Assembly (NCBI RefSeq): GCF_052324685.1
Contig: NW_027506898.1
Location: forward strand, 304,501-368,500
Source of the DNA: Brachyhypopomus gauderio
Taxonomy: Eukaryota > Chordata > Actinopteri > Gymnotiformes > Hypopomidae
Length of the DNA stretch: 64,000 nucleotides
Direction: 5' to 3'
Shown here: piece after piece, positions 25,963-47,125 of the stretch
How positions within the stretch are numbered: the first letter of the stretch is position 1
How the letters are laid out: each line of letters opens with the position of its first letter
Translations under genes and position numbers: made by a program
Notes under the pieces: generated by a model
What the model saw: the letters and a program-made list of their open reading frames with translations, nothing else
Databases searched by the model: none
Told to the model about the DNA's origin: nothing

Positions 25963-28900
25963 TCCTGAGGAGTACCTGTACTCCAGAGCGATGGATGTTT
26001 TGATGCCATGAAGCCTAATGGGGATCAGTAACCAGGCCAGCATGCCAAAGTGGTGTGAGAGTCATTTGTTACAATAAAGTATATATTATATATTTTATAA
26101 TAAAAGTATATATATATTTTTGAGTTTGGTGCTGGCCTTTTATTAATTCCTGAGATTAATTTCAGCAATAGTTGCTAATACTGACAGTTCAGAATTGGTC
26201 ATAGCAAAATGTTCCCTTTGAATACCACTTAGCTAAGTTACTTGCTGTGGTTCATTTCCAACCAGCTTGTCATGCATAGCCCCGTTCCCACCCGTCAGTC
26301 ATGTCTCTTGTTTCCTTGTTTTCTCGTCCCATGTGCTCTTGTTGCCATTTTGGTTGTTCCCTCCTATCAATTTGTAACCACGGCCCTTGTTATCGCTGTC
26401 ACCTGTTTCTAGTTTAGACCCCTTGTTATTTCTTCTATTTAAGCCCTGTGTGTTTGAGGTTTCATTGCTGGTCTTTGTTTGATGTACAGCATTTCAGGCC
26501 AGTGTGTCCTTGTTCATGGCTTTGAGAGCATTGTATTTAATGTGCCAAATCCTGTGATTCATGTGAATCACATTTCTCTCTCTGAATTACCCAGCTTTTC
26601 AACCTTGGAATGTCTTCATGATTCTGACTCAGGACTTGCCTATAATAAATCTCTCTTCTCAGTGTTTGTGTCCACCTACTTATCACTCCACATGTACAGT
26701 GTTATACAGCTCTATAAAGCAACCATATGTAAAGACCTAATAGCAGGATTCATATGCTTTGAGAATGTCTTCTCTAAATCTCCTTCCAGCCATATGATAA
26801 ATCACATACGTGCCTTACTTTTACAAATCACCAGTTTTGTGAAGGTGACTGAATAGGTGTGTTAAACTACCTTCTGACGTTTCTTACAACCTCCTGGAAG
26901 AGAGGAAAAGTAGTGTGAACATAACTTTGAGGAAGGATTAATCATGCACGTTCCAGTCCTTGCAGCCAGGAGAACTGGTGATGGCATCTAACTTTTTGTT
27001 TGTACTGCGAACATGTGGAGCGATGACTCAGAGCTACTGCAGAGAGCATTACATGGACCTGGCTAGCATGAGAGATGGGAACCAGTGACTGGAAATTTGG
27101 TTAGAGTTGTTCATAGACTCCTTTGGTGGTCAGATAGGATCAACGCTACCACCATTAGATGAGTGCTAGTAGGAATTAGTAGGAAAACCTGCTAGTAAGA
27201 ATGTTGGACACACAAACAGTGGCCTCAGAGGGGACTATGACTGTGTGAGACTAAAACCTTTTGTCTGTTACTTAAGTGAGTTTAAGTTGAACTTAAGTTG
27301 AAGTTTTTTTTACCTGTTTTAGTCCCATTTTGTAACTAAAAGAGCTTAGTAAAAAAAAAAAAAATTCAGTGCATATTTGGCAAATTAGATTTTCAGATCC
27401 AGGTATAAACTGGAGGAGCATGAGGAGGGCGGTGACCATCACAATGCAGTGGAGACAGCGGTCTGATAGAACGATGCTTCACAGGAAGTAAGGAACACAG
27501 TAATGAACCAGAAGGCCTATCTGGCATAGTTTAAAGGAATTAGTCAACCCCCTTGGCAATCCATTGTCACGCACGTCAACAAATTATGAAACAACAGATA
27601 ATGAATAGAAATTATGAATGGAAAGAAACAGGAAACAGAAATGTAAGTCATTCTACATACTGTGGATGTGCCTCATTTTTTTACTAAACGTCCTAGTCAT
27701 GCCTATCAGGTTTGGACATGTACACGTGACTTCAAGAAGGGAAAAAAAATATTGTCATCTTCTCTCGCATCTTGTCACATAGTGGCACCACATCAGAAAA
27801 GCTATTTCAACTATATCATGCAGCACAGTACAGAAATGTAGATTATTAGCCAAAGTGAATATTATTATGGAGGCTTCACTACGGAGCTTCAGGTTTACCT
27901 TTCCTCCAGCCCAATTGCGCCCACCCGCCGTTCATCTGGTACTCGTTTTAGCTCTGCGCGCATATACTCACCTCTTCCAAGCTGTTCTCTACAAAGTCTT
28001 GCCAAGTATACTGAGTGGTGCAAACACATGCTGCCATGGGTGCTGTTCCTATCTCTCCACAGTTTGTGACCATTTTGCCATTTTGTCTCAGTGGCATATT
28101 ATACGGTTGCCCACTACACGTCACCTGTTTGTTGCTGTTGTTTACACTCATTTTCTAATTTGCCCCATTAAGGTCATTGTGCCCATCAACCTGTTCTTGT
28201 TCATTCCTCACTGCAGGTCTGTGACAGGCAACCACCTCCCTCTGCTACAAATCTTCTGATGAAGTCCACAAGGAATCTTTGCATAACAGCTTTCTGTCGC
28301 CTCCGAAATAGATCCTAGATCCACGGTATCCATGGCCAACAGTCAAGACTAAAAAATTTATATTTGCTTTTATGCCAACTCATCTGGTCTGCTGTAAAGG
28401 GTTTTTCAAACCTACCACAGATTGGCATGTCTGTCATGCAGTGCAATCAGCTGTGCAACAAACAAACCTTTAAATATGACTTCTGCATTTTTTCCTAATA
28501 TTCGTGTTACTTTTATTTCAAATTTCTGCTTTTTTTCTGTTATTCTTTACTTCATAATTTCTGCTTTCTCTCTGTTTTTTCATTTTCCTATTGTTTCCTC
28601 CTATGAAGCACTTTGTCAACTTAATTTTAAAGTCAAGCATCAAAAGTCATTTTTAAAGTGGGAGTGAGAGGTGAGAGGTTTGTCTTCAAGTGTTTATTCT
28701 CCATTGGCGTTCAGCATTGAAAGCAATATCAGGGTTTGCACCTGGGAAGCATCTTTAAGGTCACTAAATCACCAGCACACAGGGACTGGCGTCATGACTT
28801 CATGTCTCGGCGTGCAATGCGCGTGGGCTTATATACTGACTGAAAGAAGGGAAGTTAAATAACAGAGAATGGAATATTGCATAGATAATGAGGCCTGTGA

Positions 28901-29008
28901 TTGATAGTAGGAGGAGGAAGGTGGGAGTGGGCGTGTCTTTCCTATGATGGGCCGGCACACCATCACGTTTCTTTTTTAAAAGTGCTACATAAAGATTAAT
29001 ATTGCTAT
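25963..29008. other. no supported gene
   Basis: Non-coding interval between the minisatellite and a trinucleotide array. Open frames of 60-134 codons (for example 26479-26856 and 27855-28259) have no recognisable domain and no start or splice context. The stretch at about 26275-26490, GC-richer with a TATTTAAGC box, resembles the promoter part of an old LTR, but no ends or target duplication were found. Confidence 0.4.
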
Positions 29009-29009
29009 T

Positions 29010-29035
29010 TTATTATTATTGTTGTTGTTGTTATT

Positions 29036-29107
<72 letters not shown>
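29010..29107. repeat. (TTA/ATA)n trinucleotide array
   Basis: TTG/TTA units pass into about 24 perfect AAT units. The poly-Ile, poly-Leu and poly-Tyr frames across it are artefacts. Confidence 0.95.
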
Positions 29108-29418
29108 TCAAGTGAATAAAACAACAGTAAATGGAGATCTTTTTGCATTGATCTTCCGTGTACAGTGCAGTCCTCACTTTGGCTATGTAAATATGGGGCT
29201 GTGTGCAGCTTGTAACTTTGCAACTTCCTTTACAACTTTCTGCCTGAAACACACTTTGCACGGACATGTCCAAACCCTGCCTGCCTTCCTTGGACTTCTC
29301 CTGCCAGGCTTGTAACAAAGCCATTTTCAGTCTCTGCTTGACTGGGAAGCTTTTGGGTTTTTTGTCCTGCAGTCTTGTTGTGAGTTGTGAGTAAGCACTG
29401 TGCCTGTGTTTCCAACTA

Positions 29419-29570
29419 TAGACAACATAACGTTAAGGTGTTGCAGACAGCATAACGTTAAGATGCTGCAGACAGCATAACGTTAAGGTGCTGCAGACAG
29501 CATAACGTTACGGTGCTGCAGACAGCATAACGTTAAGGTGCTGCAGACAGCAATACCTTAAGGTGCTGCT
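29419..29570. repeat. 25-bp tandem repeat, about six copies
   Basis: Units of the form GACAGCATAACGTTAAGGTG plus CTGCA repeat six times. Each of the first five carries the palindrome TAACGTTA or a one-base variant. The last unit is degenerate (CAATACCTTAAGG). The sequence is unrelated to the larger 25-bp array at 24.75 kb although the period is the same. Confidence 0.9.
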
Positions 29571-30852
29571 GAACCCCACACACCACTCAGACATGTGAGT
29601 GTATGAGGTTAGTAACAGTGTTTCAGCTCTTTTATTTTATTGGACTGTTGTGTCTCAGGGAAAGACACAAACGGAAATGAGTTTCTGGCAGCCAGGTTCA
29701 AAAATGTTGCCGAGCATCCATACCTGCAGTTCGAGATTGACAAATGTTTTACAAAATAGGCTGAAGGACATGAATAGCCAGTTAAGGGAAAGACCTGCTG
29801 GGTTTGCAGAGTTCAAGGAAGTCCTCTCTCATTGGATGTCATGCATAAGACCGGGGTTTAACTGCTAGCACTGAGTGGATTGGACAAGCTCATTGTCAAT
29901 TACAAGAAGTGAACGCACTGTGAGTCCTACCTGTACACCCACCTGTCATTCTCTGAGCCCAGCACTGTTCAACATATAGGGGGAAAGATAGCCAGGTAGG
30001 TTCTTTCTTTAATCCTGTCAGGGAACTTGAATTATTTTGGTAGGTTTGCTGGTTTCTCATACTCAGCGGTTAACATTTCTTGTGTGAGCAAATGCAGGAA
30101 AATAATTTTTTTTAATGTTTTGTGTGTGTGTGTATGTCATTTCAAATTGTATCTAGAAATTACGGTACACATAATAAGTGTAGTGGACATTCTTCAGGGC
30201 AGAATATTTTTCACTCCATGAAATCTTTGGAGAAGTGAAGTTTATAGAACTTCTGTTTCAGACTATAGTATATAACATTGCATGTAGACGTTAAAAGCAG
30301 TATGGCCACATTCCTGCAATTGGATACCTGGAACCATCACTGGGTGTGTTCTCTTCAGAGAAAGTGGAAGAATGAGAAACAGATTGAGACTAAGGCAAAG
30401 ATTATTGATTCTGATAATTTCTAAAACAATAAGAAGAAGAATCTCTTTATTTCACCAAGTATATTAGACATACAAGGAATCTTGGTGTGTGCACACATGA
30501 ATATCATTACATATTAGACTGGCCAGACAAGTGACTATTTACACACATTCAAGAAGACAATAAAGACATTAAAGTAAAGGGAGATTTTTTTAAGTATAGT
30601 AAAGAGTGTAAATTTATTGTACAAATACTCTGGTGTCAAATCTCAAATACCTTTCACCACACTGTAATTCTAAAACCAAGCATTTACCAAAAAGCATCCT
30701 AAAACAATATTATACAGCTCAGAATGCTGGATCAAATATGGTGTTTTGTGGGGGTTTAGCACTGAAATATTCCTGTAATCAAACAACCCACAGAACACAC
30801 TTTCCACAGCAGAAGCACTTCCTCTGTATTGGACCCCTTCAAGACTTTCAAC
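29571..30852. other. TRIM upstream region, no gene seen
   Basis: Non-coding sequence leading to the TRIM start codon. No strong TATA box or initiator could be picked with confidence. The frame before the TRIM ATG is open for eight codons but lacks an ATG, so 30853 is taken as the start. Confidence 0.4.
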
Positions 30853-39643
<8,791 letters not shown>

Positions 39644-42392
39644 AAGCTACAAGCTTGGGGGTATTCAACTATAGGATCAAGCAACCAAAAAACAAACAAA
39701 AACACATACAAAATAATAAAATGAAAAGAGAGAATGGGAAAATGAAGTACTAAGTTATGTCATACACCAACATTTCTAAACTCAGTATAAATTTTACTAT
39801 TCAAATTGCAACTCTCAGAGTTATGATACTACAGATTGTCCATTATTTACACATCGAGTATGACAAACGTCGCCAGTCAGTTACATTAACTGTTTGTTTG
39901 AAGTACCTGATTACAAAGTCTGGGACTAGAAACTGCATTAAATGTCCAGTGTTGAATGCCTCTGCATTTCAGGAAGACAGAGGTGAGACAGAGATATAAT
40001 TGAATTTAAATGAGTTTTACTGGGACACTATAAAAGGTGAACATGTACTTGAATCGGCACGTGGGCATCCACAATAGATTCATGGGTTCTAAAGGAATTT
40101 AAAGGGTTCTAAAGAACTGATAATACTATATTCACTTTTTTTCTCTTCTATGTCTTGTGCTGGTGATTTTAGTAGCTATTTGTCATTATTACATTCATAA
40201 TTCATAATTTGCATGGCATCGTCAAACGGTGTCATCTGGGACAAAACCTGTGACATAATCCAATGTCTGATGTGGCCCTTTTATCAAGATCAAAGTGCAA
40301 ATGGACACAGGTGGATACATGGCCATGGACTCGTTTCTATTTATTACTGCCCACGCCATCTGTTCATCTGGCAAACCAGCTCCATACAGAGCCAAACAGA
40401 TTACTGTGATCACATTGCCAATGTGAATCTTGGCTATAGTCATTCACGCTAAAGGTATATGTGTTTTGGCATAGGTTTCTTGTGCTGTGCCCTGTGTAGA
40501 CAGTAGGGGGTAATTAAACATGACCACACACTGCAGTGTATAAGGGACGTAGTATACCGAGGTGTGTACCATCCTCCAGAACCCTGGAACGTCCTCTTGG
40601 AGCATCCTGTGCTTTAATTAAACTGCTCTCCTGAACATTTTCATTTTGCACAGTGTCCTCAGTTCGGCGTGCTTTTGCTTCCAGCTGTTACTTCCTGCAA
40701 TCAGGAACACACCTCCCTACAGCCCCCACGTTTGTTGAGGACATTGGGACACCGGCCCCCGTGCAGGCTGGCTACTGATCGTGCGCTTGCATGTCCACGA
40801 AATTCCGGTGGCAGATGGGGGGATGGCGGACAGCGGATGGGGAATGACGGGATCCTGCTGGCGAAGCCACGTGTGCTGTCACTGATCGTTAGCATCAAGA
40901 GGTCTACATAGCTACAGGAGGCTGGCACAGAACACGATTTGCTTGCACTTTCGAAACATTCACGTTATCTGGATCTGGGGGTCCAGCCCAAAGACACTTA
41001 GAGGCAGATGCTTACAAAAGTATCTTTTAATCAACATTGTTTGTTTCTTTGTACAAAAGCAGCATCAGATTTCAGTTATTCAATACCCGAGTTGTTCAAA
41101 AACCAAGCAGGTTTGTACTCTGGAAAAAAGTCTATATGCCATAAAAGTGAAATTAGAAAAGAGGAAGTAGCAATTAGTGATATTATCTGAGACAACATAA
41201 AAATATAGCCACAAGCGGTGATTGCGAGTTCACACACAGGCATTTTGGCCTCAATAACAAGAGATCCAAAACGTCCTTTAGAGACCTACAAAAGAAGTGA
41301 AGCTATTTCAGTGGAAAAACTTGTATTAGCAAAATATCGTAGAACTAAATCACATGCTGAGATTAGCTTTCTGTGTATGTTTGTGTGGTGTTTCATTCAA
41401 ACAATACTTTTCAGTCAGTTCCAGTATTTGGCCAAAGTACTACCATACTGATATTACAGTGATGAAATAAGACATTTTAGTGAATTAAAAGGTTAATTTC
41501 TGGTCAGGCAGTGTACATTTTGTTATAAGATGTAATTGCAAACCTATTTGTCTCATAGATCTGAATCATACAATATATAGTGCTTGTCTGTCCACATAAC
41601 TGAATTGCAGAGTGGGTTTTGATGATTTAGAGGTTTTTGTGTACTGTAGCTCCTCCGACAGGTCGATTTGGACCAAACTTGGCATATCTCACATGAATTT
41701 CAATCTATAAAATGTAAAATCCAACATTGTTTGGATATTTATTTGCCTGCAGAGGTTAAAGATTGTGGCTTTTCAAATTCCTATGAAAAGAGCTATTTTT
41801 ATTAAACTGATGCTGGTGACAAAACTATGCATTTTAATAGCACTTGTAATTACAAAGTTGTCATGTGTACTGCAAAGGAATCCAGTTTTATGTTCATAAG
41901 TGAAAATATGAAGTTATGCATGATTTTCACAAATAGCACCACCTAGTGGCCAAAAAGATTTTAAACTGTTCGGAGTCCTGATATATGCATAGTGGTCAGG
42001 TTTCATGTTGGTTGGCCAATGGTAAGCCTGTGAAATGGTCAAAGCCAATTAATTGGCTCATGATGGCCATGGCTTTTGAGTGAAGATGTCATCACTAAGT
42101 ATCCTGATACCACTTGACTCCATGATGCTGCATATAGTTTTTTTTTTTGCTTCTATGACTTACGGTGTGGAAGATAGGGGCCAAAGTGTAAAATGCATCA
42201 CTATAGCGTCATCCGAAGGCCAATGTGGGTCACTGCACATTTTGGCAAAGTTGGGTGGTACTAGGCATTACGGTGTGGCCTGCACAATGCCTTTTATATC
42301 CAAAAATGAGAAAAGGGAACCATTCTAATTACAATAACATTCCCACACTATGTGTGTGAGCCCTAATAAAAATAACAAAAAAAGAAACAACC
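39644..42392. other. cerebellin-ripk3 convergent intergenic region
   Basis: The two genes converge here. Open frames of 60-80 codons carry no domain. The segment at about 41640-42310 (with GCACCACCTAGTGGCC at 41936-41951) has the look of a dispersed fish repeat, but I could not find its ends or class. Confidence 0.4.
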
Positions 42393-45300
42393 TTAAAGAG
42401 GTTGTTGTGGTTTGATCTGGTCAGGGTTCTGTTCACGTCTGAGAGGTTGATCAGACTTGGGGACATAGACACTAGAGGGCGCTGTTGGATGTCTATGGCG
42501 ACGTCGCTCAATAGGGCCGTTTATGTTCATGTAGTTGTTGTTTCCAATCTGTATGCCTGTGACGTGGGATAAGACGATGCTTGTATTGCCTAGCAGGAAG
42601 AAGAAGAGAGAGGAAGTGTGCAAATTTCCTAGTTACTAGTTTCAGTTCCTGTCAAGATAGAATACATTTACATTTATGGCATTTAGCAGACACTCTTATC
42701 CAGAGCAAAAAAGACCTTTGCATCTGTCTTTTGATCAGAATAAAAAGACAATTATTTGCTGAAATCTCAATAACCTCACACAGAGTGGGAGGGACCATTA
42801 CTTACTTGGTGTAGAGAACTGACGCTAGAAGGGGACCAAAACAAAACTGAGTTGAACATCAAGTTCCAAATTGTATTTATACACTAAGTAAAATTTAAGA
42901 AAAAAAATCATGGTGCCACGAATAAAATTATTTCCAGACCTGTGCTAAAAGCCTTGGATTGACATGTGGTTGTATGATATCTGGATTGTGACTGGTGCGC
43001 GGTCCATTGCCAGCTGGTTTGTGACTGATTCTTGATACTGGTGGAGGACGTGGATGAGCAAATAAAACTGATGGGTAATGATGAGTAACACAAACACTAT
43101 GTAATGAACAATCTCAATAATATAGAGTCTCATTTATAATACACGATACTAAGATCAGTGGACTGGCTAATATTACCTGTTCCCTTGGATGGAGAGACTG
43201 CAATGTCACCTTTTTCCTAAAAAAGTGAGCACACCTTTTTTATTAAGCTCATCCAATTATAGCAAAGATGGTGTTTACAGATATTGCCTTCTTAGCATCC
43301 CCCTCAACATTAGCAGCTCAAAAGATTACTTTCAAGTAATCAAGTAACCTGTTCAAGTTGTCAAGTGAATTTATATAGCAATTTGTGACACAACACATGC
43401 CACATAGCAGCCTATTGAGCAAGCCAGTTGTTTAGAATACCTGTGTGGGAGTGAATCCAGTCCTCACAGAATGTTGAGACTTTTCTTTTAATGCCATGGC
43501 TAAGAAACAGACAACAATACATTATTAGATCTCAATGACTGGCCAAGTATTCATTTAAATGGACAGATGAAGATGGCAAACTTTCTGTTCTGAAATATCC
43601 TGTTTATATTGGCTTCCCCTGGCAGGCCATCAAGCAAAAAGGAAAAACGGGCAATCAGATGTGCGTCACATATACATGATGTTATTTAATTGAAAGGCTA
43701 AAGTAAATGTGAAATTAGGGATGCATGTAAGAAATCTTAGGATTACCAGATAAACGTAGGTCTCACTAAACTAAATGTGACTACAATGCAGAGCTACATG
43801 ACTGAACACTGCATGACTGAACTCTGCATGCACTACATCATACCTGGAAGCTGCTCTGCTTGGGTTATTGAACTGATTTTGATTATTAACTCTGGTGTTA
43901 TTTTCAAATTGCAAGCAAATAAAAATAGGAAAATAGGAATTCAATTAATTAATTAAATGTTTAGCACAAACAGTCAAGACAGGTCATGGGAAGCATACAA
44001 TGGAAAGTACCTTTGCTTGTTTTAGGGGTGGTCCTAAGTGATTTAAATCTGGAACTGATTTTGTCACTACTGTCCTACAGAGAAGTGAAAGAGTGCTGTG
44101 TGTTAAAAAGTGAATCAAGTATTATCTACTGAATACCATTCACACCATGTAAAATACAAATCATACATGTCAATTCAATAAAGAATGAACAGTAAGAAAA
44201 GTTTGTTGCAACAGTAAATCTATGAGAACAATAACTTATTAATTTTATTTAAAATCATAAATGAAGAAGTTACTTAATTTCAGGTTGAATTACCATATTG
44301 TTCAACAACTCTAAAGTGCCTTAAACAGACAGAGGACTACCGTGAAACAAAGAATATTTGTTGTTTTTTTACCACAATTTGTAGCGTGTCACTGACAGCA
44401 GCATGCACTTTATGTTTGTGGACATCATACACCATCTCAGTGACGTTAACACACTCTGACACGAACACAGAAAAACAGAGACAAAATAAGTGTCATCTAC
44501 AGAATTAAGACGTAATTATGCGTATGCTTAATTAGATATAACAATCTATGAATTAAAGTCAGAAACCAAGCCCATGAGTGTATTACATATATAATAAACA
44601 GTGGATAATCTAGTGTGCATCATGTAGTTTGCATAATATAGTTATACAGATCTGCAATCTACAATTTTAGAACTAAGAAAGTAAACTGCCAATACAGCCA
44701 ACTTTTAAGACATGAGACTGTCCAGACCAAAGATAACCCTACCACTAGAAAAGATTTTAAACATAAATAGTAAGTAATGTAAACGTGTCATTAATGGCCA
44801 GTTGAGGGATAATTTGACTTCAGAATAAACTTGACCACACTTACACATCTAACATTTATTTTTCATCAGCCGTGTCCTGCTAGATCAGATGCCCACTTAC
44901 TTATGAAGGTGGGCCTCTTGCTGGGGTCAGAATCCCAGCAGCATTTCATTAGATCAGTGAGGACACTGAGGCCATGTTCCTGGCTGATGTCCACTGATCC
45001 CAGATCAGGCCTGTCACCTTCTGAGACACGATACCGCACCAGACTGGTCAACGAAGCTGAGGAAGAGAGGAGATGTATGAGACAGTGAGACAGAATGAGG
45101 CAGGGTTGACATAAGAGGAAAAGCTGTCACCTATATTAAAGTGTGTGTGTGTGTGTGTGTGTGTGACTGACTCCCACTTAAAAAGTGTTGTGGATACTCA
45201 CTTGGGTAAGGCTCCTTTCCAGTCATAACTGACCACAACAGTATACCATAGCTAAAAGAAAAGAGAAGTTTCGATAAATATTCATACTATCAACTCAAGC

Positions 45301-46399
45301 AAAACCACAGATGTTTCCATTAACATCAATTTCTCTCTTTGTAGCTCACCTGTAAACATCAGAGGAAAACGTGGCAGCGTAAGATGGTTGAAAAGCTTCT
45401 GGAGGCATGTAGCTAATGGTTCCACCTACTTCCTCATTTTGCCCGGTGTCCACATTTGAATGGCTTCGGACCAGTTTGGCCAGACCAAAATCAGTGAGCT
45501 ACAGATAGAGATAGAAACACTGTTCACAGATGATAACATGCGTTAAGTTCGCTGACCACTGCAATACCACTGATAAAGATTTTCCAATTAATTGTATAAA
45601 CCAGTTGTCCGAAGAACCATTATTTCTGAGGCCTAGTTGTGGTCAGAAGCCTGAGCCTCACTTTGGCATTGAGGGAGTCGTCTAGCAGCACATTGCTGGG
45701 CTTCAGGTCCAAATGCAGCATGGGCGGGGACAGCTGGTGAAGGAAGTTCATGCCCAGGGCAATCTGGTGCATGATGCGGTAGGCGAGGGCCCAGGGAGGT
45801 GGTTGTTCAAGAGCTTGTTGGAGGTCCGCCACAGACCCTCTCTCCATGTACTCCATGACTAAACCCAACTGGTTGGGACGTGGCTGTCCAGCAGGGCAAC
45901 CTACATACACTCCAAAGATTCTCAGCACATTGGGGTTCCCACCATGGCGCATCAAATCTGCTTCGTGGAGTAGAGAGGAATCAGATCTATTAACCAAGGA
46001 AAAGTGTTCCAGAGAAGAAATGAGATCAGGATGATGACAAACTACAGTACACCTTTCAGTAGCAGATTGTTTTGCCAATAGCACAGTACATTCATAATAC
46101 ATTTTGATATTACCATTGTTAGATTTACTTTTGTCAAACAATTATTTTTACATTTTTTTCATTTATTTCATGTGATATATGAGAAGGTCCACAAATCCTG
46201 AAAAGCTCATCTAAAGTCATAAGCATGAGGCACATATTTACCCATCATTATAACGTAATATCTTTATAGCGACCTTCAACCGCCATTTTGTATGTTTTGC
46301 CACATAAATGTCTCCAAATCCACCACCGTCAATAAACTGCCAGGACTCCAGACTTTCATCATTAATCGAAGCAGGCACAGAGCAGCTGGACAATTCCAT
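42393..46399 (-). CDS. ripk3: receptor-interacting serine/threonine kinase 3
   Basis: Twelve minus-strand exons fit in phase: 46399-46242, 45986-45662, 45498-45350, 45251-45202, 45056-44901, 44455-44373, 44074-44011, 43499-43441, 43216-43177, 43067-42940, 42824-42806 and 42589-42393, giving 475 residues (human RIPK3 has 518). Exons 1-5 encode the kinase: glycine loop GGGFGDIYVAKH (25-36), VAIK lysine 46, catalytic HLDLKPSN (144-151) and DFG (164-166), then GGTISYMPPEAF. The HRD arginine is Leu145. The tail ends with a RHIM core, IQIGNNNYM (about 423-431), matching the family motif I/V-Q-I/V-G-x-x-N. RIPK3 joins RHIM amyloids with RIPK1 or ZBP1-type proteins to drive necroptosis and inflammation. 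Kinase plus C-terminal RHIM, without a death domain, identifies RIPK3. The 3' exons rest on splice signals and phase only; the donor after 42940 (gtctgg) is weak. Confidence 0.9.
42468..42484 (+). promoter_or_regulatory. CTCF-like motif inside the ripk3 RHIM exon
   Basis: ACACTAGAGGGCGCTG agrees with the strong CTCF core (CCACTAGAGGGCGCTG) except at its first bases. It lies in coding sequence, so codon constraint could also explain it. Confidence 0.3.
42664..42706. repeat. interspersed repeat fragment in ripk3 intron 11
   Basis: The string TGGCATTTAGCAGACACTCT and its flanks recur at 63483 in this window with few changes, and this kind of sequence is common in fish genomes. Only a fragment is present. 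Confidence 0.6.
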
Positions 46400-46727
46400 T
46401 CTTCACTGTGTAAAAGGGAAAGTCGTTATGATTCAAATTCATTACTAGAAAGGGCGACTCCAGCAATTATATTAACGTCTTAATAAAATTCGTTTCAGTT
46501 TAAAAAATTTACTCGTAGACACACACAGCCTAAATGGTTGAACGGTTACTTACCCCACACATAATCCGTGTGTAAAGAATGATCCCTCAACCGATGTTCG
46601 AACACAAACTTAAAACAAAAACTTAAAATAACCCCATTGCGGACTGCATCGTGAAATACGTATTATGGTTTTGGCGTTTCTATGCACAAAAGGCGATGAA
46701 CAGACAGCAGCTCTTGAAACGTATTTG

Positions 46728-46737
46728 TTTCACTTCC
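46728..46737 (-). promoter_or_regulatory. ETS-IRF composite-type site
   Basis: On the minus strand this reads GGAAGTGAAA, an exact match to the ETS-IRF composite consensus GGAANNGAAA used by PU.1 with IRF4/8 in immune cells. It lies about 330 bp upstream of the ripk3 start codon. Binding is inferred. Confidence 0.35.
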
Positions 46738-47105
46738 TCATATGATGAAAAAAGTGTAGAATATGACGTAGGCTACGTCGACAATATATATGCTCACCAT
46801 CCTCTATAAACGGATAACTTTAAGGCTCATATCAAAAGAGTAAAAATAAAAAAAAAACAGTCCTGTAGCTTATTCTTATTACATTTTAAAACCTAAAGAC
46901 TTATTTTTAGTTATGCAATGTTTAACATTGTCGCATATTTACATTATGATATGCTAAATTAAGATCCATTTTGATGTTATTAATTATGATCAATCATAAT
47001 CTAATCTTTATTTATTTTACTTTAATGCGCCATGTTTAAACCGCACTTGATTTCATTGGTACCAACCATCTATATTACCCAAACGGAAATACCGCATTTA
47101 ATTTT

Positions 47106-47113
47106 TGACGTCA
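47106..47113. promoter_or_regulatory. cAMP-response/ATF element
   Basis: TGACGTCA is the palindromic full CRE/ATF site, two bases from a kappaB-type site. It lies in the middle of the ripk3-khnyn divergent interval. Confidence 0.45.
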
Positions 47114-47115
47114 GT

Positions 47116-47125
47116 GGAATTTCCC
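47116..47125. promoter_or_regulatory. NF-kappaB-type site
   Basis: GGAATTTCCC (reverse GGGAAATTCC) matches the kappaB decamer GGRNNNYYCC/GGGRNWYYCC. The close ATF-kappaB pairing resembles inducible innate-immune promoters. Confidence 0.45.

Noticed and set aside
27855-28259. 134-codon plus-strand frame
   Set aside because: No domain, no splice or promoter context, overlapping frame on the other strand.
29005-29324. Poly-Leu, poly-Ile and poly-Tyr frames
   Set aside because: Translation of the trinucleotide array.
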